From Sordaria brevicollis (Eukaryota; Ascomycota; Sordariomycetes; Sordariales; Sordariaceae), in the NCBI GenBank assembly GCA_033439795.1, contig JAUTDP010000014.1, forward strand, positions 434,001 to 498,000: a DNA stretch of 64,000 nucleotides. Direction: 5' to 3'. A program made the position numbers and the translations under genes. This document shows positions 12,001-23,501 of the stretch, in pieces. Every line of letters starts with the position of its first letter. Positions within the stretch are counted from its first letter, which is position 1. A model generated the notes under the pieces. The model was not told the DNA's origin, searched no databases, and was given only the letters and a program-made list of their open reading frames with translations.

Positions 12001-14064
12001 ACCGAGTAGGGGAGAGACTCGCCAGACTTCCGGTGTTGCAATGGGCACACTACAGTACCTCTCGGTTCCAGCACACAACACAATAAGACAGTTTCGACAA
12101 AAATGCTCGACACAATCCCAGACTCCCCCAAGTGTGGCTCGCCGATTCATTTTCAGTTCAGTTTGCCCCTACCTTGCAATTTTTCACTGGTCCTCTTTTT
12201 TTCTTCCCCAGCGGATATCTCAAAAAACGGTACGCTATAACGCTATTGACGTACCCATTCCAGCAGATTGGGGGATGATCCCATCTTCTAGTTACCCATA
12301 ACATATTACGGGGTCTGCCGCGCTCCCCCGTTTTAACGGTTCGAAGACACAGATCCACTTGCCCAAATCCATAATCACGGGTGCGCACGCTTGAGAGACA
12401 AGGCATCGAGCAAGTTGCCCGGGTGCGTACCTACACTGCGCAGCCTCATCCTGTAGGCTGTATTCTTGTCTACGTTATGCATCGAATATGTCTTGGGTCT
12501 GTGGTCGCCTTATTTGGTCGGCTGTGTGCACTTTGGAAGGAGGCTGTTCAGCCCATAGCGCGGCCCTGAACCACGAGACAGTGAAAGGGAGAGGAGAGAA
12601 CCCAGGGCACACAAGGGCACACAGATGGGGAATGAACGAGGGATTCGGGGACTGACTGGTCTCCAGTTCTTTGGGCAAACCCAAGTCCGGGGCAAGCCGG
12701 GACGTGGATATAACATTCCATATGCAGTTTGGCGTGTGGAGTGGAGGCCCAGGACCAGATGTAGGCCTGCAAGTCTACACTAGTCCAGCAAGCCTCGCAG
12801 GGCACACTTTTCCTCGACCTACCGTCTAGTGACGACCGGCGGGACAGGGGCTGGAGTGTTCCGTCCGTGTCGGTACCGTATTGTGGGTTGAACCTTTCCC
12901 TCTTCTCCGTGTTGAGTCTTTCATTCGTCTTCTCTCTTCACAATTTAACCCACAATGTTTTTGCTTTTTCTTGCTGGATATTCTACACCATTCATCTCTC
13001 TCCCTCTCTTCCCTCCACAGCTCACCGAGTATCGTCTTCAGAGCGAATACGTATTCCTCGCTGGACTTTCTGAAATAGGCCTGCTGCGCATGGGAAGGCA
13101 GGCCGGTGAAAGTTGTTTGCGATGTGCGCAAGGCAGCATGGCGTGTGTGAAAGAGAAAACAAATTGAGACCCCCCTTCCCCTGTCACCATCGGCCTCACA
13201 TGTACCACGATACCTCTGGGAATGGGGTTGTCCAAGTATGCACCCTACGTACCTTTGCTAGTCCGGAATACATGTTCCTTACAGGACCCATGGATCCATA
13301 ACGGACGCCTTCAATCCATTCACCTTCATCCACACAACGAACACATCCTGGACCTGGCATAGGACCGCAGACCCCGATGCCACTAACTTTGAGTCTGGCC
13401 TCGTCTTCTTCTCTAGCATGCTGCAAACCCTTCAGTTTGCCTGTTCCTGCCCCATCCACGTCCTCGTTCCCCCATCCAGCATCCACATCTTCTCCATTGC
13501 CTGCATCGAGTCCACCGTGTTCGGTACCCGTCCGAGGATCGCCGTCTTTCTCACTTCTGTGAGAGTACTTGAATGGCCCATTGCTCGCTCTTTTCCTCTC
13601 ATTGTGATTCTCAAGGCTTCAGTTCTCGACCTTGATCAACACTTCTCAGTACTCGACACAAACCCCCTCGGGAATAGCCTGCATCGATCACCTTCCCGAC
13701 CTTGACGCATACGACGGCGATACCAAGGACGATACCACCCAGGCCCGTCGCTTCACATCGCCTGAATCCCTCAGTGGCACCCTGGTCGACCGTTTTTGGC
13801 GGGGCTTTGCTGTTCTAGAGATCCCGACTGTGTGGTTCAGGCGTCTAGTTTAGGCACTGGTTGATAGGCCTCCTACGAATCACGACCCGGAGCTTGTTCT
13901 GCCACCAGCACGTTTGCTTTTGGTCTTCCAGTATTAAACCTACAATCAAGTACCTCCAAGGTCCCGAGACCAAATCGATATCCTTCTGCAGCACTTTCTC
14001 CCTCCGGCTTGCTCTTCACCCTTTCCCCCAGGCAAGCTACACCACCACACAAACTTCACTCATC
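6048..14064. other. 8-kb gene-poor region
   Basis: No gene can be supported here. Frames up to about 215 codons occur on both strands (for example 7486-7935 and the minus-strand frame near 9562-10209), but none shows family motifs, a codon pattern like the real genes, or convincing splice structure. No tRNA, 5S rRNA or inverted-repeat element was recognised. The distal part, about 12.9-14.06 kb, becomes pyrimidine-rich (TCTCTCCCTCTCTTCCCTCC near 13000) and probably contains the promoter and a long leader of the gene starting at 14065. Unrecognised lineage-specific genes or non-coding transcripts cannot be excluded. Confidence 0.5.
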
Positions 14065-15816
14065 ATGCTCTACTTAAACAAACGCTCTCCTTCCGAGGAG
14101 GAGTTGGCTTCTGTCCACAACCCAAACTCTCCTACTGGTACCTCTACGTGGCACCATTCTTTAGAACACGACCAGAAGATGACGGAGGTAGTCACATATC
14201 CTCAACCACAGCATCTCTACCACTTCGGTGGCTCATCACATCGTTTGCTTGCCCCTGCCCCTGAGCAAGAAAAGTCCCCTTACTTCTCTCCGGATTTATA
14301 TCGCGAGATGCCTGTCTATCCTGTCGGCTACCAGACCACATCTCATCTGCCCAGGTCTCCTCCAGAGGCTCGGTCGGCTTCGGTCTCGAGTATATCCTCT
14401 GCCGCCTCCCACGGCACGCCTAACATGTCTTCCTCCCGGACCATGTCACCTGTCACGGACTCCAACTCTTCAGACTCCATGGCAAGCCCCCCAGTCTTGA
14501 CCAGGACGTATAACCCGCCGTCGTCCTACCACCACACACATCACACACAGCACACCTCTCAGGCGCTCCCTTCGTCGCTAATCCCCGCCCCATCGCATTA
14601 CTTGCATGCTCAGGTTGCCCCTCAGCCACCAATGTCTCTTTATTCTTCGATGCCGGCCCCCTCACAAAGGACAACGACATACCCACCATCATCCTCATAC
14701 GGGTACCACCAACACATGGGCCACCCTTACCCATCTCAACAGCCGATGCACAACTATCATCAGATGCCCATGCAGAGCTACCAACAACCAATCTACACCT
14801 ATACCAGCAGCCAAGCATATCCCAGCTTAACAGCTTATGCTCCTCCTACCCTCGGATCGTCACTAGGAGCCTCAGTCATGTCAATCCCACAGACACAGCA
14901 TCGCCATCAAAAGTCCGCCATTGAGCGTTTGCTCACGGGCAAAACAGAAATTGCGTGGATGATCCAGTCACATCTTGACTACTTTGACGTTTGCAAGGCC
15001 CGAATGGCGAGCCGATGGTTCAGAGACAACTTCAATCCCGATCTATGCCCCGAAGAAGACAAGATCCGCTGTGTCATGTACGCCGAGAACAACTTCAAGC
15101 GGTTCTGGCCCAACAACGCCTCTTCCGGTAGCCGGGGTGACAAGGATGATGGAAAGCACCCCGGATCCTTTGGATGCTACCACTGCTTCAAGGTCAAGGC
15201 CCCCGAGAACTTTGAGTTGTTCAGGTGGAAGAACGATCTGGAGGATGCTCCCGATAGCAACAATAACAACAACAACAACAACAACGATCAACAAAGCCAA
15301 AGAGGATCAGTCTCCTCAGCCGCCTCATCAAGACAACAAGCCCCATCAATAAACATCACCCAGGCCTCTCCCCACCAACAACAACAACAACAACAGCCCT
15401 CATCCCCTTCCACCTCTTCCCACACCTCCTCTTCTTCCTTTTCCGCTCTCACCTCCAACCCCCACTACGACCCATCCGTAACCCGCTCCTCCCTCGCCGC
15501 CGCCGCCGCCTCTTCCCGGGGGCAAAACGGCGGTGCCCGTCGCGGCGGCAATGCTTCGCACTCCTCCTCCGGCACCTACTCGTCATCAGACCAATCCCCG
15601 CGCATCCAAGAAACCTGGGGCATCCGCCGGTTCTGCATCGACTGCGGCATCAAGAAGAAGTTCTACCGCCCGGGGGTTCTGATCGAGCTCCACAAGGAGA
15701 AGAACGCGGTGTGGGTGTGCGACTGCTGGGTGACCCACAAGAGACCCCAGGAGCTGGATTGTAAGGTGTGTAAGAAGATTTTGCCGTTGAGCACGCCTAA
15801 TCGGAGGAGGGGTTGA
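14065..15816 (+). CDS. F-box-like Cys-rich regulatory-type protein with poly-N and poly-Q
   Basis: Single-exon frame of 583 residues. ATG 14065 is the first in-frame ATG and follows a pyrimidine/CA-rich leader (CTTCACTCATC). Residues 1-280 are Ser/Pro/His/Tyr/Gln-rich and presumably disordered. Residues about 285-345 (ERLLTGKTEIAWMIQSHL then YFDVCKARMASRWFRDNFNP) resemble the helical F-box-like segment seen in many fungal proteins. A first Cys pair lies at C371/C374 (CYHC). A linker follows with nine Asn (about 399-407), a Gln run (about 437-443) and an Ala run. The C-terminus has C524/C527, C552/C554 and C566/C569, spaced like a zinc-binding module (FCIDCG, WVCDCW, DCKVCK). F-box proteins recruit substrates to SCF ubiquitin ligases, but that role is inferred. 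The gene is certain as an ORF; the exact function is unknown. Confidence 0.85.
   Translation: MLYLNKRSPSEEELASVHNPNSPTGTSTWHHSLEHDQKMTEVVTYPQPQHLYHFGGSSHRLLAPAPEQEKSPYFSPDLYREMPVYPVGYQTTSHLPRSPPEARSASVSSISSAASHGTPNMSSSRTMSPVTDSNSSDSMASPPVLTRTYNPPSSYHHTHHTQHTSQALPSSLIPAPSHYLHAQVAPQPPMSLYSSMPAPSQRTTTYPPSSSYGYHQHMGHPYPSQQPMHNYHQMPMQSYQQPIYTYTSSQAYPSLTAYAPPTLGSSLGASVMSIPQTQHRHQKSAIERLLTGKTEIAWMIQSHLDYFDVCKARMASRWFRDNFNPDLCPEEDKIRCVMYAENNFKRFWPNNASSGSRGDKDDGKHPGSFGCYHCFKVKAPENFELFRWKNDLEDAPDSNNNNNNNNNDQQSQRGSVSSAASSRQQAPSINITQASPHQQQQQQQPSSPSTSSHTSSSSFSALTSNPHYDPSVTRSSLAAAAASSRGQNGGARRGGNASHSSSGTYSSSDQSPRIQETWGIRRFCIDCGIKKKFYRPGVLIELHKEKNAVWVCDCWVTHKRPQELDCKVCKKILPLSTPNRRRG
15259..15400 (+). repeat. 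AAC/CAA codon repeats encoding poly-Asn and poly-Gln
   Basis: Inside the F-box-like gene, AAC/AAT repeats near 15259-15287 encode about nine consecutive Asn, and CAA repeats near 15376-15395 encode a Gln run. Such microsatellites often vary in length between strains. Confidence 0.8.
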
Positions 15817-18101
15817 ACCATTAGGGACTCGGGCTGATAGTCTCGGGGGTAGTGTGCAAATAGAGAGCTGGGGTGGAAAATTGGGCCTGGGTATTGATCG
15901 AATCGGAACTTGGAATTGGGATTAATTTGCTTGGAGCTTTGGATCACAAGGCGTTCTTGGGAGGATACAGCGCTGTTTTTTCTTATAGTTCTTCTTCTTC
16001 TTCTGTTCATGACATTTTGGTTTTTGGGCACATGGCTTCTTCACTTCGCTTCTTGGATACTTTTTTTTCTGGTTTCACACACACATGTCCCGAAAAGAGG
16101 GGGCAGTCTTATCATACAGATACCACATATTTCCCTTCTCTTCTATTCTATTCTAGCTTGGCTTTTCTATTGGACATTTTGATTTACATCATGTTACTTA
16201 ACGGCAGAATACGGATCATCACATATACACGCACGGTGGAATCTCACTTACATTGGGCGGCAAAATCTGACTTCATTATTACTTCAAAGGCGTTGGGAAA
16301 TTTTGATACCCATTACCTGCTGTTCATACTATCGTTTCACCCCCCCCTTCCTGACCCTGTACCTACACTATCAATCATTGTCTCGCGAATCTCCAGAACA
16401 CTGGATTGAACACCAACCTCATGCAATACAGTATCGTCCAAAACGACATCACCGTGTTTTACTTACCTGTAGTTCAGTAACAACTGTGAATAGCTTCTTG
16501 CCCCAATCTCGATATTCACTCCACTGAAAACTAGAAAGCCTGCGTATTTGTGTGGATCACACGGCATAGGAATAGATATGATCATTCACAGGACAGTGGA
16601 AAGAAAAGCGTGAATAAGCGACATGATGTTCTTGATTGTTTTTCTACCTATGTGTTCGACCTTCGACGCGAAGATTTTACGTATTGTTGCGTTGATCATG
16701 ACGCTGGAGACTGGAGAAGTCTTTATGACACTGAGGCTACATACCTAGTCGTTCCAGTACTGCAAATGTGTTTTACTTGTAAGCCACGGGCGTGTCGGTT
16801 TAGGCCGATATTGTTTGTTGGTTTTTGGACGCAGTAGGTATAGAGTGCTTAGAAGGCGCACCTCCTTCTTGCAACGCCTCCCTCTTGCAGTGATCTGTGG
16901 TCATTAGGGGGCATTGTTTCCCGTTGCTGACGTTCCCGCATTGCCAACTTGAGAGTTCCCGCTTGTGCCCTTCCCGCTTGCCCTGCCTGTCTGTATTATG
17001 TAGGTCATGTACAGTCGTGAAATGTGATGGGGGCCGTTTTGGCTTGGACTTGCTTATACGAAGGCGGATCAGTTGTATGCAGTTCTGTATTGTGTTCTTT
17101 GTTCTCCTTTACACCACACGAGAGGCAATGCCATAGGTAGCTGAAGCCCCATTGACAAAATGCTTGATTGGTTGATTGACTGTGTGCATATGATTGCTAT
17201 CAGGCTTCTCTTCCCCGGAATTATCCCATATCATACCTACCGACGCCCTATATTCACTATCCCGTTTCATAAGGTCGCCGGTCGGCGAATACAGGGCCTG
17301 TATGACGGCGACTACAAGGATTTCGCTTGCAAGGCAGAAAGATCAGATATCCCCGACTCGTCACTCGATGCAATGCGGTCAGTTTTCAGCTTTTCCTAGA
17401 CCGGCGTATGCAGGGACGGGAAGAGGAAATCATGGGGAAAACGTGGTTGTTTTGAAGCAAGGGATTATTGTGAGTTCGAACTTGTCAAACTTGCTTCGAG
17501 CGAACTCGCTCGCTCACCTCCGGTCACCAGAACCTCTCCTCTTCTCAAGCCACCTCTTCCACTCAAGACACTGAACGGCGGTGTCTCCGATATCTGTGGC
17601 TTGTTGTGGGTTGTTTCTGACAGCAAGGTACTGTCTACCTGTCAATGCCAGAGAGATAAACGTTAGGGATAATGGAAAGGGCAATTGTGTCGCCTGCAAT
17701 TTCCCCTCGGTGTTTTCCCTCCCATTCTTCCTTCCCTTTTCAAACTTCCTTGGCTTGCTCTCCATTGTTTATCCTTGCTCGATTCTCCGGCCTTATTCGG
17801 TTTTACGTGCGCAGACCCCCAGACCACAATGTACACCTAGGTGAGTTTCCATGTAACCGGGTATCCAGGCCTCTGTTACCCGGGCTTGTTGTTGCTCTCC
17901 CAGGGTTACATTGACAGTTGAGAACCTTTAACCGTTTCCCTCCCACCACCCACCCACACAAGCCACATACATAATCCCTTGGCCCCTTCTACCCCCCCCT
18001 TGATAGAGACAATTAGCATCTTCTTCGTATTAATAACAAGGACCAGTTCTTCTGCCTTACCTATCAAACATCCCCACAGGCTCACTTCCTATTGGTCAAC
18101 C

Positions 18102-18383
18102 ATGGAATTTCTCGACAGCTACGGGTAAGCACCTAATCACAGCCTTTCAATGTTCAAATGTGCCTCTGATCCAGTGATTTAACCACGGTAGAAGAGAACG
18201 GGAGGGACGTGATGCAGAAAGAGGCAAGCTCGCGGCAGGCGCGTAGTAGTCACAAACGCGCGTCAATCACCAACGACGAGAAAACTTTTACCTGCTGCAA
18301 CGTTCCTTCGTCACCGATGGATACCGTTTTCTGTCATATAAGTGTGCTTGGAATACCGTCTTGTTTGAACCAGTGTCAACGAT
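18102..18383 (+). CDS. Possible small spliced gene with a very short first exon (weak)
   Basis: A pyrimidine-rich leader (from about 17930) ends in GGTCAACCATGG, an excellent fungal start context. After eight codons' worth of sequence (MEFLDSYG) there is a canonical donor GTAAGC at 18125. If the acceptor is the CAG ending near 18174, the frame continues for about 70 codons to a TGA near 18381. Acceptor alternatives change the frame and end sooner. The peptide matches no family I know, and the downstream sequence carries no clear coding signal. It could equally be a non-coding transcript or the decayed start of a lost gene. The start context and donor are seen; the gene itself is inference. 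Confidence 0.2.
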
Positions 18384-20529
18384 GACTGGGTAGAGGTGAT
18401 GTGGCTGTCGATCATGGGGACGGGTCAGTGCTATGTGATTCCATGTATGATGGGCCCGTGGTACCACTTGCTTTATCCCGCGGTCTCGATCTTCATACCG
18501 CTGGGGTTGACGGCCTTGTGTTGATACTGTTCAAAGGGGATACGGGCCAGACTATCGCAAAGGTTGGATTCGAAGCATTGTGAATATCACAAGTTCCAAG
18601 CCCAGCTTAAGGAGCTCACCGACTCAAGAGCCAACACGCACCGTCTGCATTTCGATTGTTGCATTGGCGTCAGTCGTAATACCAAATAAGAGTGGTTACC
18701 AAACTGTCGGGACTTGATATCTGATATTTGGGACGCTTGCAGTTGTTTGCCTCCGGTTCCCCTTGAACCGGCTAAACCATTTCAGTAAGGAGCTGAGGAA
18801 CTTTGCCTCTTTCCCTGCACCCCAAGCCCACCATATGATATGCAAATACAAGGAAGATTTCTTTGCGAAATGCGGAGGAGAGGCAGAGACAGTGAAATGG
18901 CATGATTTTCCTGTACCTCGGTGGTTCGGCGGCTAATCAACGAAGCGTTCATCGCGGTTGTTCCCTTCAGCCATCCCGGGAAAGACTTCTTAGCTCGGGA
19001 TATTGTCTACTTGTAGGAATATTCCCGTCGTGAATGGACCCCTATGGGCAGTAGTAAGTGGGGAAGATGTGAATCCGGGGTATGTCATTGAAGGTGAAAG
19101 CAAAGAAGAAAAGAGCAGCTTATCTTGATCCAGGCACTCAGCGAACCATTGGAAGCTCACTTGAGTATAAGATAGGCTCACTTTGAAGATCCAGTCTTCT
19201 TGTCACCCCAACCATCATCTCGGTTATTGAGAGCATCGGCACCTCGGCACTGAAGACGTGTGGTCGTCTCTTCATTCGGTCCCGATTTGAGGAAGGGAAA
19301 CTTGGTGCACAACCATTACCATATAAACTGCAGCTTGCATGCAGCCATCTCGAAAGAGACGTCAAGATAACTATAGAGGTGTGGAAGTCCAGCGGGAGGA
19401 TTAACAAAAAACGGTGAGGATTGATACCTCCCTTCCATGTATCTGGGCCCTGTAAGGAAAAGCAAGGGATGTCAAAGGGGGGTAGACGAATTTTCGGGCC
19501 AATAAGAAATGCCATTCTCAATTCGAACATGCAAATTGGACGAACGTCATTCGCGGCCGGGTTGATGATGGTGGGCAGCCTTTGGTGGCTTCAAGAAGAC
19601 CGTCTTTCGAGCCTGGTCAAGACTGGACTGGGGCAGCCAAGGGACTGATCGACCGCCATAGAAGAAGCCTTTTCAGCCCATTCTCCTAGCAAACTGTTCT
19701 TACTGTGTGCTGTATGAACCGACAATCCGCGAAGCGCTTAGCGCGGCACTTTCCGACGCTCATTGGTAGAGACGTATGATGGCTGTCGTGACGCGATATG
19801 GGTGAAACGTATATCTGGTTGTGATAAGTTTAAGGTTGATGTTGTACATCCGTTCACACCGTCAAAGGCCCGACCAGACACTCGACTGTTCGGTACGGGG
19901 CTTGGATCAAGGAGGTGTCATCCGGTTAAGAGAAAAGCATCCATGGACAAAGTGTCGTCGACGGAACCGGAAGCCTATGCCCGGCGAGTCAAATTCCAAA
20001 TAACGGGCAAATTTTCCGGCTTGCCGGTGTCATAATCGAACGGTGAGGGGACCATAAGAAGCACCAAGGAAGGCAGGTCGGCGACTTGTACCGTTCTGTC
20101 GGGTCTGTAACCATTCGCTTCGACGAGTCTCGAGCTTCAGGCTAACCGTTTTCGAACCATTCAACGCCGTGGTTAGCGAGGTGCGCAAAGTCGGTCTGTT
20201 TTCTTTTTTTTTAGACGGACGCATTGCGCTAGGGACGGCTCTCAAGTCTGCGGTTTGTGATGGTTAGCTGCGGACGACAAGCAGCTAGGCCGAATGAGAG
20301 AAGAGGAATTCGGCGATCTTGACGCCATCTGGTTAGGCGGAACGGTTTGTTAAGCCCAGCCGCGCTGGCGCTTAATTCGAGCAAGTCAACAGGCCCGAGT
20401 GTATGGTCACTATGGTAGTGAAGACAAGAAGCCGGGATTCGGAAATCCATGTTTGGGCTGAACGAACGGCCGCATGAATAACAAGGCGCGATTCGATACT
20501 GGGTGTGGATGTGTTCGAAATAAGACGAT

Positions 20530-20580
20530 GATGGGCGAGTGTCGAGAGATGGGCGAGTGTCGAGAGATGGACGAGAGTCG
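20530..20580. repeat. 18-bp tandem repeat, about 2.8 copies
   Basis: Unit GATGGGCGAGTGTCGAGA occurs twice exactly (20530-20547 and 20548-20565), followed by a diverged partial third copy. It lies in non-coding sequence. Confidence 0.85.
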
Positions 20581-22401
20581 TGGTATCATGGCATGTAGAA
20601 ATTGATATTGGCGAGGTTGCAGGTGTGGCTCAAGTAACATGATTTCGAATAGCTGCAATGGTTCGCGGACCAGGCCGTGATGGAAGAGAAGCAAATCTTG
20701 TGGGCGGGGATGTCGAGACCCGGACTGTGAAAGATTGGAGAATTTGGAGTCAGCAGGGATGCAACTGAAGGGGTTTAGTGTGCTGTTTGTAGGGGATAGA
20801 ACGGTAGTGGCGGTGTTACGGGCCGCATCACCTTGACTTGAATATGCATCTAGCGAGACTACACCCTTGTTGGGCGTTCGTCACTCGGACGGCGTCGGGT
20901 CGTGCACTCTTTCCGACTGACATCACCAACGTCAAAGACAGGAAGAATATTACACAGGTAACGAAAGAAAAGACTGAATTGTCGATAGTGTCTGTCGTTC
21001 GTTCGCATGACAGAGATTGAGATCCGAGACCGAAACCGATGGAAATGACGGTGAGGACCTGCAGAGTCTTGTCACTTGTTTGATGGCTTCCGTCCACTTC
21101 GACATGCTGGGGCACTTGGGGTGGTGGTCAAGCATACGCGACTATTAGCAGCATGTCACCGGAAAAAGATACCAAGCCTGGCGGCGGGTGGCCTGAAGAT
21201 GAGAAGCAGTCGGCGACGAGGCTCGAATCTTCTCGAGGGGTGGTGTGGTAGCTGGTAGGGTGGTATCATGATGGCTGTTGGTTGGATGTCAGACGATGAA
21301 AAGCTCGAGGGCGGGGAGGTGAGAGATGATGGCTGAGTGAGGTGTTTGGCTGCCAGATCAAGGATCAGAGCCCGACAGGACTGTCGTGAGCTCAGTGCTC
21401 TGGATATGGATACCTCTAGCATCACGGAAAGGATTTTGTGTTTGTGGGAGCAAAGAGATTTCTTTGGCTGGTTGTGGATGCCATTGTCGCACCTCCCCCG
21501 TTGACGTGCACCTCAGAATCTCAAAGGTCGGATGGGGCTTGTGGCTTCCAACTTCATTCCACTGTGCCTTCTTACCTTCAATGATGGTAGCTGTGCCTCG
21601 TTCCTTTCTCTGTACGATGGGTAACATGTACCTTGGGTCACCTGAAGAGGCCAAAGGCTGAGCTTTCCACCCTGTCACCATGGCCATCTTAGCCCTCATC
21701 TTCCACTCAACACTTTTCCCTTGCCATTTTTGCTCCCGCTCCGTTTCTTTTCCTTATTGGACTTTCACACAATAAACTCGCAAACATTGCTGATCCTTTC
21801 TCCAGCCATGTTGATGAAGCCAGAGCTTGTCATTATCCATGGCCTATAGCCATGTCCGGACACCCATGAGACCACCAATACGTCCTTTCTAGGCTATCAG
21901 CACATCTCATTGGACACTGGGCAGACTCTCCTCGTGATGTGTGCTCCAGACCGTCCTTGATAGCGAGAATTACGGGTTTATCCATGCTGCGTACGGCGCT
22001 CGTGACGCCACCGACAACGGTTCGAGCTCTGGAGATTACACAAGAGGTGCGGCACTCGGCCATGACAGGCTTTGGCAGCTCGCCATCACGAACATCACTG
22101 GTCAGTCATCTCTCCCCTGCATCCAACACACCCTCGTAAGACGCCGACCAAACCACAAATCTGGGGGCCGAGGAGATCCCCCAGCGGGCTTGGGCGGGGG
22201 TAAAACAGAACTTGATGTCTGTCACACTTTTGCCTCTCCCACATCCTCCTATCAGACCGTCCAGGTGCATATGAGCAGACACATCACTAACGCACAACGG
22301 TCAGCCGGTCACCTCAGACGACGACAAGCCGTCGGCCGAGTATCCTTTGCTCCGATGTGACCTGATATCAAGGAGTACAGACACATATCGGCGATCCAGA
22401 A

Positions 22402-23151
22402 ATGGCAGCTGTAGTCGTGGCCGGTAAAGGCGTGTGCACGGCATTTGCATTTCGTTCCTTACACCACCGCCTGTTTGGAGTGCAGAGACATTGTCCCCTA
22501 TTCCAAACATATCGTGCCTTTGCGACAGGAAAAACGTGGCGATCGGAGAAGTCCGTAGGGGAAGTATTCTCTGCTCTAGGCATTTCTCGCCGGTGCCCGG
22601 CCAAAGTAGAACGGACTCCAGATGCTCTGCAACCCTCACCTCCATACCTAACCATGACCGGAAGACCGTTGAACCGTAACTCCGTAATAGAGCTGGAGAT
22701 AAACCCCGGGTCGGAGTTATTTTTAACAACAGTAGCGAGAAGACTAACGAGAAGAAGAGTGTGTCGAGCATTAACCAAAAGCGGGAAAAGGCTTTCTTCA
22801 CCACCAACAACACAACTTAATCGATGTCGAGCTCGACCCATTCTGTCTTCTCCTGCAGCAATCATAACCCTGCCGTTTCCGCTTACACCCCTCCCTTTTT
22901 CATGCCCGGCCTGCTCTCCTCCCGTGTTCGGAAGGAGGACAGGGGATAGTTTTCTTGTTGTGTTAATAGCGCAGCCACTGGGCCAATATCAGGAGCTGAT
23001 ACTCCTTTCGTCTCTTTTTTCTTTCCTTGCACCCCCCTCCCCCTCCTTCCAGAATTATTCTTCTTTAGCCAATTCAGTCTATCACATATCATCTTTTCTC
23101 GAGGACAACCCGAAGGAAGATTGCTATCTGCTCATGCCCTGCTATGCTTAG
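22402..23151 (+). CDS. Unrecognised 249-codon frame (weak)
   Basis: An uninterrupted ATG-to-stop frame of 249 residues starts MAAVVVAGKGVCTAFAFRSL. No family motif, signal peptide or membrane segment can be called with confidence. The 3' third is translated from CT-rich sequence of the kind found in fungal leaders, and the opposite strand is also open for long stretches, which argues for a compositional artefact. It has the longest chance-like frame in the gene-poor regions, so it is recorded rather than dropped. Confidence 0.15.
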   Translation: MAAVVVAGKGVCTAFAFRSLHHRLFGVQRHCPLFQTYRAFATGKTWRSEKSVGEVFSALGISRRCPAKVERTPDALQPSPPYLTMTGRPLNRNSVIELEINPGSELFLTTVARRLTRRRVCRALTKSGKRLSSPPTTQLNRCRARPILSSPAAIITLPFPLTPLPFSCPACSPPVFGRRTGDSFLVVLIAQPLGQYQELILLSSLFSFLAPPSPSFQNYSSLANSVYHISSFLEDNPKEDCYLLMPCYA

Positions 23152-23410
23152 CAAAATGTCTCACTATCAGCCGACTTTCTGCCGAATGAGCATCCGTTGA
23201 TGCAGTAGTTACTCAGTGATTATCAAAGGTTAGCTTGGCTGGCTGAAACTTTATACCCTCGAGAATGAGATTGAGATGCCAAACAATCGACTTGTGAAGC
23301 AAGGCCATACAATAAGAGGAGAACATAATTGTACGGGAGGATAAAAAGAAGAAGAAAATTCCGAGTATGATAAGTCACGAACTGGTGATTAGCAATGGGA
23401 GAGCAAGTTG

Positions 23411-23426
23411 CAAAAAAAGTGAAAAA
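23411..23426 (-). terminator. Pol III oligo(dT) terminator of tRNA-iMet
   Basis: On the minus strand, immediately after the tRNA 3' end, runs of five and seven T follow within 20 nt, the usual stop signal for RNA polymerase III. Confidence 0.8.
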
Positions 23427-23429
23427 GAT

Positions 23430-23501
23430 TAGCTGCAACTCGTTTCGATCGAGTGACCTCCGGGTTATGAGCCCGGCGCGCTTCCGCTGCGCCATGCAGC
23501 T
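23430..23501 (-). tRNA. Initiator tRNA-Met (CAU)
   Basis: The minus strand folds as a 72-nt tRNA without intron. It starts AGCTGCATGGCGCAGCGGAA, with the A-box (TGGCGCAGCGG), and ends TTGCAGCTA. Initiator hallmarks are present: an A-U first acceptor pair, three consecutive G-C pairs flanking the anticodon loop (GGGCTCATAACCC), and the T-loop form GATCGAAAC in place of TTCGANNC. The anticodon is CAT. T runs just downstream on the minus strand (complement of about 23411-23426) provide a polymerase III terminator. It stands alone with no neighbouring tRNA. Confidence 0.96.

Larger units (their letters stand above)
15817..23429. other. 7.6-kb gene-poor region
   Basis: The first several hundred bases are T-rich and suit the 3' UTR of the F-box-like gene. 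Beyond that no protein family could be recognised on either strand. Two weak candidates are listed separately: a spliced leader near 18.1 kb and a 249-codon frame at 22402-23151. A short tandem repeat sits at 20530-20580. No tRNA other than the one at 23430-23501 was found. Confidence 0.5.

Noticed and set aside
13861..14064. N-terminal extension of the F-box-like protein
   Set aside because: The in-frame extension has no ATG, only a TTG at 13861, and the sequence looks like a 5' leader.
18560..18600. GGATTCGAAGC resembling a reverse tRNA B-box
   Set aside because: One mismatch in the invariant core and no cloverleaf upstream.
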